Source: CAYXDO01 sp964463485
Lineage (GTDB): Bacteria > Myxococcota > Kuafuiibacteriia > Kuafuiibacteriales > Kuafuiibacteriaceae
Direction: 5' to 3'
Length of the DNA stretch: 20,537 nt
Assembly (NCBI GenBank): GCA_964463485.1
Contig: CAYXDO010000186.1
Location: 1 to 20,537 of the forward strand
The notes beneath the pieces were generated by a model, which had not been told where the DNA came from, did no database searches, and saw only the letters and a list, made by a program, of their open reading frames with translations. This document shows positions 16,500 to 20,537 of this stretch, in pieces; position 1 is the first letter of the stretch; every line of letters begins with the position of its first letter. Made by a program: the position numbers and the translations under genes.

Positions 16500-17060
16500 T
16501 CAAGGCTCCTCTCGCACTGTCGCCCACTCGCCCTCGAGCCCCAAATTCGTCACCCAAAACTCCAGGTACTTTCGGTCGAGTCGAGCCGACCCGAGTCGGA
16601 GGAGCTCCCGGACGTCCTCCTGGCGGCCCGAGCCAGCTGCGACCTTCGACCACTCGAGCTTTGATACGATGGTGTCCTCGATCGAGGCAACCCATACCCG
16701 AACGCCGAGAACGTCGAGCTCCCGCCTTCTCCCGAACTCCGATGCGGAGAATGGCCTGGACTTCAGGGGCACGAGGTCAATCTTCCATCCGGTCTTCGTA
16801 TCGATGACGTTGAACATCGTCTGACGACGGATGGCCTCCCGCGCGGCATCCTCGGAGACATAAAAACGTTCGGGCGGAAGCGACTGGATGAACGGCTCGA
16901 TCGCGTCGAGGGAGAGCTCGACGACCAGGTCGAGATCCTGGGTGGCTCTCGTACGACCGTGGGCCAAGGCCGCGAAGGAACCCACGACCATGTAAGCAAC
17001 GCCCAGTCGCTCGAGCCTCGCGATCAAATCTCTGAGAGTGTGCGCAAGATCGTCGGTCAT
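16500..17060 (-). CDS. AbiEii/MNT-like nucleotidyltransferase (186 aa)
   Basis: The protein shows the nucleotidyltransferase fold: VVGSFAALAHG with the GS motif at residues 27-28, metal-binding D42 and D44 in QDLDLVV, a third acidic residue D95 in KIDLVP, and the family-typical SIEDTIVSKLEWSK (126-139). Such stand-alone enzymes include AbiEii toxins, MNT antitoxins and related uncharacterised proteins that transfer nucleotides to protein or RNA targets. ATG 17060 overlaps the stop of the upstream small gene by ATGA. The frame stays open further upstream, but that part has no domain character and runs antiparallel to nothing conserved. The pairing suggests a two-gene module (toxin-antitoxin or regulatory), but the roles cannot be assigned from sequence. 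The gene converges on the giant hybrid kinase with only 35 bp between their stops. Confidence 0.82.
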   Translation of the reverse strand: MTDDLAHTLRDLIARLERLGVAYMVVGSFAALAHGRTRATQDLDLVVELSLDAIEPFIQSLPPERFYVSEDAAREAIRRQTMFNVIDTKTGWKIDLVPLKSRPFSASEFGRRRELDVLGVRVWVASIEDTIVSKLEWSKVAAGSGRQEDVRELLRLGSARLDRKYLEFWVTNLGLEGEWATVREEP

Positions 17061-17305
17061 GGATCGAGCAACGGTCGACCGGGAAGGGCCTTCTGATAGA
17101 GCTCCGAGCCCCAGAGAAGCCGAGCGAGACAAAGCTCGACCTCTTCGGCCGTGTACTCGGCGTGTCGCATCCGAATGCCCGCGCGCATGAACTCTCGGGC
17201 GAGCTTCGATGCCTGAATGCCCTCCTCGACACGCTGCGAGGGGGTCATCCGAAGGAGCCTCTCCCGCCTGAAGCGATCGGCCTCGGGCGTCGTATCCGAA
17301 ACCAC
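17057..17305 (-). CDS. Small helical protein paired with nucleotidyltransferase (82 aa)
   Basis: This charged, helical protein has the core RLLRMTPSQRVEEG (16-29), an AGIRMRH segment and a C-terminal EELCLARLLWGSELYQKA-like stretch in which EVELCLARLLWG is clear. I recall similar small proteins encoded directly upstream of nucleotidyltransferase genes in many bacteria, but the family has no firm function that I know. The stop overlaps the nucleotidyltransferase ATG by 4 bases, so translation is likely coupled. The start shown is a GTG at 17305 without a clear ribosome binding site; an ATG at 17248 (starting MTPSQRVEE) preceded by AGGCTCC is a credible alternative. It lies 42 bases after the oxidoreductase stop and could share its transcript. 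It could be an antidote, adaptor or substrate for the enzyme. Confidence 0.7.
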   Translation of the reverse strand: MVSDTTPEADRFRRERLLRMTPSQRVEEGIQASKLAREFMRAGIRMRHAEYTAEEVELCLARLLWGSELYQKALPGRPLLDP

Positions 17306-17347
17306 GGTCAGACTTTGAGCTGGGCACCAGCGCCCGTCAAGCCAGAC

Positions 17348-18352
17348 TCACGCTCGCAGCACGATCTTGCCGAAATGCTCTCCGCTCGACATTCGCGCCA
17401 GCGCCTCGCGGAGCTCGCCGAACCCAAGCTCTACGTCGACCACGGGCGCGAGCTTCGACACCTCCATCGCGCGACTCATCGCGACGAACGAGTCGCGGGA
17501 CCCGACGATCACGCCTTGCAGGCGGATGTTCTGCATGAGTACGGGTACCAGGCTCACCGGCCCCGCGCCTCCGGCGAGCACACCGATCACACTCACCACG
17601 CCATCGGGGCGGACGGCCTCGATCGACTGTTGGACGGTGCCGGCCCCGCCGACTTCGACCACGTGGTCCGCTCCGCCGTCGGTGAGCTTGCGCTTCACGA
17701 CCGAGCCCCATGCAGGCTCGGCGACGTATGAGAGCGTCGTATCCGCGCCGAGCGCTTCGAGGCGGGCTCGTTTGGCGTCTGACTTGGAGGTGGAGATGAC
17801 TCGCGCGCTCCGGAGCTTGGCGAGTTGGAGCGCAAAGACGGACACACCACCCGAGCCTTGAGTTACGACGGTGTCGCCCGAAGTCGTGCCGGCGAGCTCG
17901 AGCGCGCTCCAAGCGGTGAGTGCGGCGCACGGGAGTGTGGCCGCTTGGGCGTCGCTCAGGTGAGCGGGCGCCGGGGCCAGCGCGTCCGGGTGAAACGACA
18001 TTCGCTCGCACAACACGCCTGGCTGCGGAGAAGCAGCGGCGCTCTTGAGGCGCTCTCGGGTCGGTCGCCCGCCCGTCCAATTTCGAAAGAAGAGCGTGAC
18101 GACCCGATCGCCGACCCGCGGCCACGACACGCCGGAACCGACGGCGACGACTCGACCGGCGCCGTCGGAGAGAGGGACCAACGGGAGCGACTGCTTGGGA
18201 TTGTAGGTCCCGAGCACGATCGAAAGATCACGGAAATTCACCGACCACGCGGTGAGCTCGACCAGGGCCTCACCGGGTCCTGGAGTCGGATCCGGACGCT
18301 CCACGAGGCGAAGCCCGTCGAGGCCAAAAGCGCCAAGCTCCCAAGCGCGCAT
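17348..18352 (-). CDS. MDR-superfamily NAD(P)-dependent oxidoreductase (334 aa)
   Basis: This is a medium-chain dehydrogenase/reductase of the alcohol dehydrogenase or quinone oxidoreductase type. The N-terminal GroES-like half has SVNFRDL (37-43), LSDGAGRV (61-68) and GDRVV (81-85). The Rossmann half has VVTQGSGGVSVFALQLAK (162-179) with the nucleotide-binding GSGGVS. It ends with HFGKIVL, typical of the family. The catalytic zinc ligands of classical alcohol dehydrogenases are not visible (SVNFRD replaces the usual Cys-His segment), so it is probably zinc-independent, reducing a quinone or enone-like substrate with NAD(P)H. The length is normal for the family. ATG 18352 is the first start that gives the family N-terminus; AGG lies a few bases upstream inside a perfect palindrome. 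The gene is divergent from an amidohydrolase gene. The substrate is unknown. Confidence 0.9.
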   Translation of the reverse strand: MRAWELGAFGLDGLRLVERPDPTPGPGEALVELTAWSVNFRDLSIVLGTYNPKQSLPLVPLSDGAGRVVAVGSGVSWPRVGDRVVTLFFRNWTGGRPTRERLKSAAASPQPGVLCERMSFHPDALAPAPAHLSDAQAATLPCAALTAWSALELAGTTSGDTVVTQGSGGVSVFALQLAKLRSARVISTSKSDAKRARLEALGADTTLSYVAEPAWGSVVKRKLTDGGADHVVEVGGAGTVQQSIEAVRPDGVVSVIGVLAGGAGPVSLVPVLMQNIRLQGVIVGSRDSFVAMSRAMEVSKLAPVVDVELGFGELREALARMSSGEHFGKIVLRA

Positions 18353-18357
18353 ACGAC

Positions 18358-18367
18358 AACCTAGGTT
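18358..18367. promoter_or_regulatory. Palindrome AACCTAGGTT in divergent promoter region
   Basis: A perfect 10-base palindrome begins 6 bases upstream of the oxidoreductase ATG, within the 66-base gap (18353-18418) between divergent genes. It contains the AGG that would serve as ribosome binding site on the minus strand. It may be a repressor half-site pair, although one 10-base palindrome is weak evidence. Confidence 0.3.
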
Positions 18368-18418
18368 CGGTACACCGCCCCTGTCGAGTGCGCCGAGCGT
18401 CGAACGAGCTGCTCGCGT

Positions 18419-19372
18419 ATGATCCTGAACGTGAGCCGCGAGATCGCACCCTGCTGCGCGGAATCGACGATGGCCATTCCTCGGCCCGCGCTCGAAGATG
18501 ACGAAGGCGCGTACGTTCCGCATGACCTTCCGAAGATCACCGACGCGCACGTCCACCTTTTTCCAGACAGCGTGTTTCACGCGCTCTGGCGGTGGTTCGA
18601 GGCCCACGCATGGCCTGTGAGATATCGCCTCGAAACACCGAGAGTGCTCGAGTTCCTCTTCTCCCGAGGCGTCTCGCGCGTCGTCGGACTGACCTACGCA
18701 CACAAGCCCGGAATGGCCCGGACACTCAACGCGGCGATGGCCGAAGTTTGCGCCCGCGAACCCCGCGTAATCGGGCTCGCGACCGTGTACCCAGGCGAGG
18801 AGGGCGTACCCCAAATCCTCGAAGAGGCGTTCGCGCGAGGGCTCGCGGGTGTGAAGCTCCACTGCCACGTACAATGTTTCAGCCCCGACTCCCCCGCGCT
18901 GATTCCGATCTACGAGTCGTGTGTTCGGCATGGCGTCCCGCTCGTGATGCACGCAGGCCGCGAACCGAGGAGCCTAGCCTACCGCTGTGATCCGTACTCC
19001 CTTTGCGCGGTAGAGCGCGTCGAAGTCGTGCTGGAGACCCATCCGAAATTACGACTCTGTGTTCCTCATCTGGGCGCCGATGAGATCGACGGCTACGTCA
19101 GACTCCTGGAGCGACACGACAACCTGTGGCTGGATACGACGATGATGCTCGCGGGATTCTTCGACTTGAAAGTACCTGCTCGAGCGCTGAGCGCGAGGCC
19201 GGACCGAATCCTGTATGGAAGCGACTTTCCGAATCTGCCGTATGGGTGGGACCGCGAGCTTCGAGGGTTGCGGGGCGCCGGAGTGCCTGAAACTCAGCTG
19301 CCGCTCCTGCTCCACGAGAACGCCCGCGAGCTCTTCAGGACGGTCCTTCCGGAGCTTCCAGCGAATTCGTGA
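18419..19372 (+). CDS. Amidohydrolase-2 family metal-dependent hydrolase (317 aa)
   Basis: This is a TIM-barrel hydrolase of the Amidohydro_2 type (decarboxylase/hydrolase superfamily). Metal-ligand motifs appear in the expected order: DAHVH (42-46), GVKLHCH (144-150), VMHAG (177-181), VPHLGADE (215-222) and YGSDFPN (266-272) with D269. The C-terminal HENARELF matches the usual ending of the superfamily. Members hydrolyse or decarboxylate cyclic or aromatic acids; the substrate here cannot be deduced. It lies head to head with the oxidoreductase gene, 66 bases apart, so the two may share regulation and perhaps a pathway. No signal peptide is visible. The start is uncertain: ATG 18419 gives 317 aa, while ATG 18470 (MAIPRPALEDDEG) gives 300 aa and keeps the whole domain. 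Neither has a good ribosome binding site. Confidence 0.88.
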   Translation: MILNVSREIAPCCAESTMAIPRPALEDDEGAYVPHDLPKITDAHVHLFPDSVFHALWRWFEAHAWPVRYRLETPRVLEFLFSRGVSRVVGLTYAHKPGMARTLNAAMAEVCAREPRVIGLATVYPGEEGVPQILEEAFARGLAGVKLHCHVQCFSPDSPALIPIYESCVRHGVPLVMHAGREPRSLAYRCDPYSLCAVERVEVVLETHPKLRLCVPHLGADEIDGYVRLLERHDNLWLDTTMMLAGFFDLKVPARALSARPDRILYGSDFPNLPYGWDRELRGLRGAGVPETQLPLLLHENARELFRTVLPELPANS

Positions 19373-19461
19373 GCAACCGCTGAGCTCTCGATCCAAGACC
19401 TGCGATGTGTTCGGCGAACGGCGCAGTTGTCGTCAACGGCGACATCACGGCATACTGCCGC

Positions 19462-20373
19462 ATGCAGCTGACTTCGACCTCCACGGTATTGCGGCCCTGG
19501 CGTGAGGGTGACGCTCCAGCCCTGGCAAGGAACGCGAACGATCCGGAGATCGCCGCCAACCTACGCGACGGGTTCCCTCATCCCTACTCACTCTTGGACG
19601 CGCGTGGTTTCATCGAGAGAGCGCCGTCGACGTTCTTCTGCATCGAAGTCGACGGTGAGGCGGCCGGAGGCATCGGATTTCGAGCGGGCCACGACGTCGA
19701 GCGCTACTCGGCGGAGCTCGGGTACTGGCTCGCTCGGAGACACTGGGGCCGAGGGATCGTCAGTGAAGCCGTGACGGCGGTGCGGAAGCACGTCTTTCGC
19801 GAGACGGAGCTGCGCCGCTTGTTCGCCGTCCCCTACGCGACCAGCTTCGCCTCGATCAGAGTGCTCGAGAAATGCGGCTTCACGTTGGAAGGGACGATGA
19901 GGAGCTCCGCGTTCAAGGCCGGACGCTTCGTCGATCAGCTCCTCTATGCCGTCGTCGATGAAGACTCCGTCGCCCCGGCTCGGCATGCGCTCACGATCCT
20001 GGCGGTCTCCGAGCTCGCGCGGGCAGTGGCTTTTTATCGGGCCGCGCTTCGTTGGCCGGTGGCAGTCGAGACTCCGGTTTACGTCGAATTGGCGCATCCC
20101 GACGGCGTGCGCCTCGGACTCTACGATCGATCGGGCTTTTCGCGGAACACGACGCGAGCGGTAGCCACAGTGCCGGACCGAGAGACCGCCAGCTGTGAGT
20201 TGTACTTCTACTCCTCGGACTTGGAGAGTGCGGTGGATCGAGTCGCTCAGGCCGGCGGGACCCTCTTGAGCGCGATCGCGCCGAGGGCGTGGGGGGACGA
20301 CGCCGCCTATTTCCTGGACCCGTTCGGGCACGTCGTGGTGCTCGCGAGACGGACCTCGGCGAGGCAGAGCTGA
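19462..20373 (+). CDS. GNAT acetyltransferase fused to VOC/glyoxalase-like domain (303 aa)
   Basis: The N-terminal half (about 5-165) is a RimJ/RimL-type GNAT: STVLRPWREGDA (7-18), the acetyl-CoA loop RRHWGRG (92-98) and SIRVLEKCGF (131-140), typical of N-acetyltransferases that act on protein N-termini or small amines. The C-terminal half (about 176-297) is a VOC (glyoxalase/bleomycin-resistance) fold: LTILAVSELARAVAFYRAAL at the start, VELAHPDGVRLGLY in the middle and YFLDPFGHVVVLA at the end. The fusion suggests modification plus binding of the same small molecule, for example an antibiotic or toxic metabolite; this is inference. ATG 19462 gives a normal GNAT N-terminus. An in-frame ATG at 19405 would add 19 residues with no family character. 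It lies 89 bases after the amidohydrolase on the same strand, so cotranscription is possible. Confidence 0.87.
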   Translation: MQLTSTSTVLRPWREGDAPALARNANDPEIAANLRDGFPHPYSLLDARGFIERAPSTFFCIEVDGEAAGGIGFRAGHDVERYSAELGYWLARRHWGRGIVSEAVTAVRKHVFRETELRRLFAVPYATSFASIRVLEKCGFTLEGTMRSSAFKAGRFVDQLLYAVVDEDSVAPARHALTILAVSELARAVAFYRAALRWPVAVETPVYVELAHPDGVRLGLYDRSGFSRNTTRAVATVPDRETASCELYFYSSDLESAVDRVAQAGGTLLSAIAPRAWGDDAAYFLDPFGHVVVLARRTSARQS

Positions 20374-20537
20374 AGCAGCCGGACATGTTGCGCTGGCAAA
20401 GCAAAGCTGGTCAGAAATCGAGAATCCAAACCGGCCGTCGTTGGGGCAAGGGAAACGGGCGCACGACCAAGTCGCGCGACGGGTCGACGATCATCGCTCG
20501 GCGCTGGGCAAACCACAGAGGACACAGAGCAGGAACG
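20374..20537. other. Right-edge intergenic stretch, no supported gene
   Basis: After the stop of the GNAT-VOC gene I see no coding frame with domain character on either strand and no T-rich terminator. The open minus-strand frame at 20307-20525 is antisense to the end of the GNAT-VOC gene and looks like a shadow. The only structured element is the CACAGAG repeat at 20511-20529. Confidence 0.5.
20511..20529. repeat. AACCACAGAGGACACAGAG repeat at window edge
   Basis: CACAGAG occurs twice with a 9-base period. From memory, ACCACAGAGGACACAGAG-like sequences recur at the ends of intergenic repeats in many unrelated bacterial genomes. This copy runs to within 8 bases of the window end, so the full element, if there is one, lies outside. 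Confidence 0.4.

Noticed and set aside
17162..17731. 189-codon plus-strand frame
   Set aside because: It is antisense to the small protein and oxidoreductase genes; no domain is seen.
20307..20525. 72-codon minus-strand frame at the right edge
   Set aside because: Half is antisense to the VOC domain end; no ribosome binding site and no family character.

Overview
This looks like chromosomal DNA from a high-GC bacterium, most likely a myxobacterium or other Myxococcota (Polyangia/Sandaracinus-like). That is an inference from three things: strong G/C third-position bias that leaves long antisense open frames, abundant TCGA-type codon pairs, and several eukaryote-like Ser/Thr kinases fused to two-component modules. 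There are no rRNA or tRNA genes, no CRISPR array and no recognisable insertion sequence.

Region A (171-16464) is a dense signalling island. A giant minus-strand hybrid kinase of 1800 aa has the order Ser/Thr-kinase fold, AAA ATPase, helical repeats, GAF, histidine kinase. It is divergent, across 88 bp, from a five-gene plus-strand run: (1) an 867-aa receiver-GAF-degenerate sigma54-type AAA+-Ser/Thr-kinase fusion, (2) a FIST sensor protein, (3) a soluble histidine kinase, (4) a single-domain response regulator, and (5) a second giant hybrid kinase of 1796 aa with the same architecture as the divergent one. Spacing is tight: 5 nt, 13 nt, a 4-nt ATGA overlap, then 61 nt. All three histidine kinases share a DHp domain with about 90 extra residues inserted at a constant position. 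Both receiver domains are of the same LLTGQA/KPW type. The set therefore holds three related His-kinase outputs, two receivers, three Ser/Thr-kinase folds (only one with a canonical active site) and a FIST protein of the kind known to bind ligands. My working model is one signalling network in which FIST and GAF inputs are integrated and the output is Ser/Thr phosphorylation rather than transcription. No DNA-binding output domain is visible in any of the six proteins.

Region B (16500-18352, minus strand) reads from right to left: an MDR-superfamily NAD(P)-dependent oxidoreductase, a small 82-aa protein, and an AbiEii/MNT-type nucleotidyltransferase that overlaps the small gene by ATGA. The last two resemble a two-gene toxin-antitoxin or accessory module.

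Region C (18419-20373, plus strand) has an amidohydrolase-2 family metal-dependent hydrolase, divergent from the oxidoreductase, followed by a GNAT acetyltransferase fused to a VOC/glyoxalase-like domain. The right edge (20374-20537) has no gene I can support, only a short CACAGAG repeat. The left edge (1-170) holds a possible 20-codon minus-strand ORF with a very good ribosome binding site and an inverted repeat.
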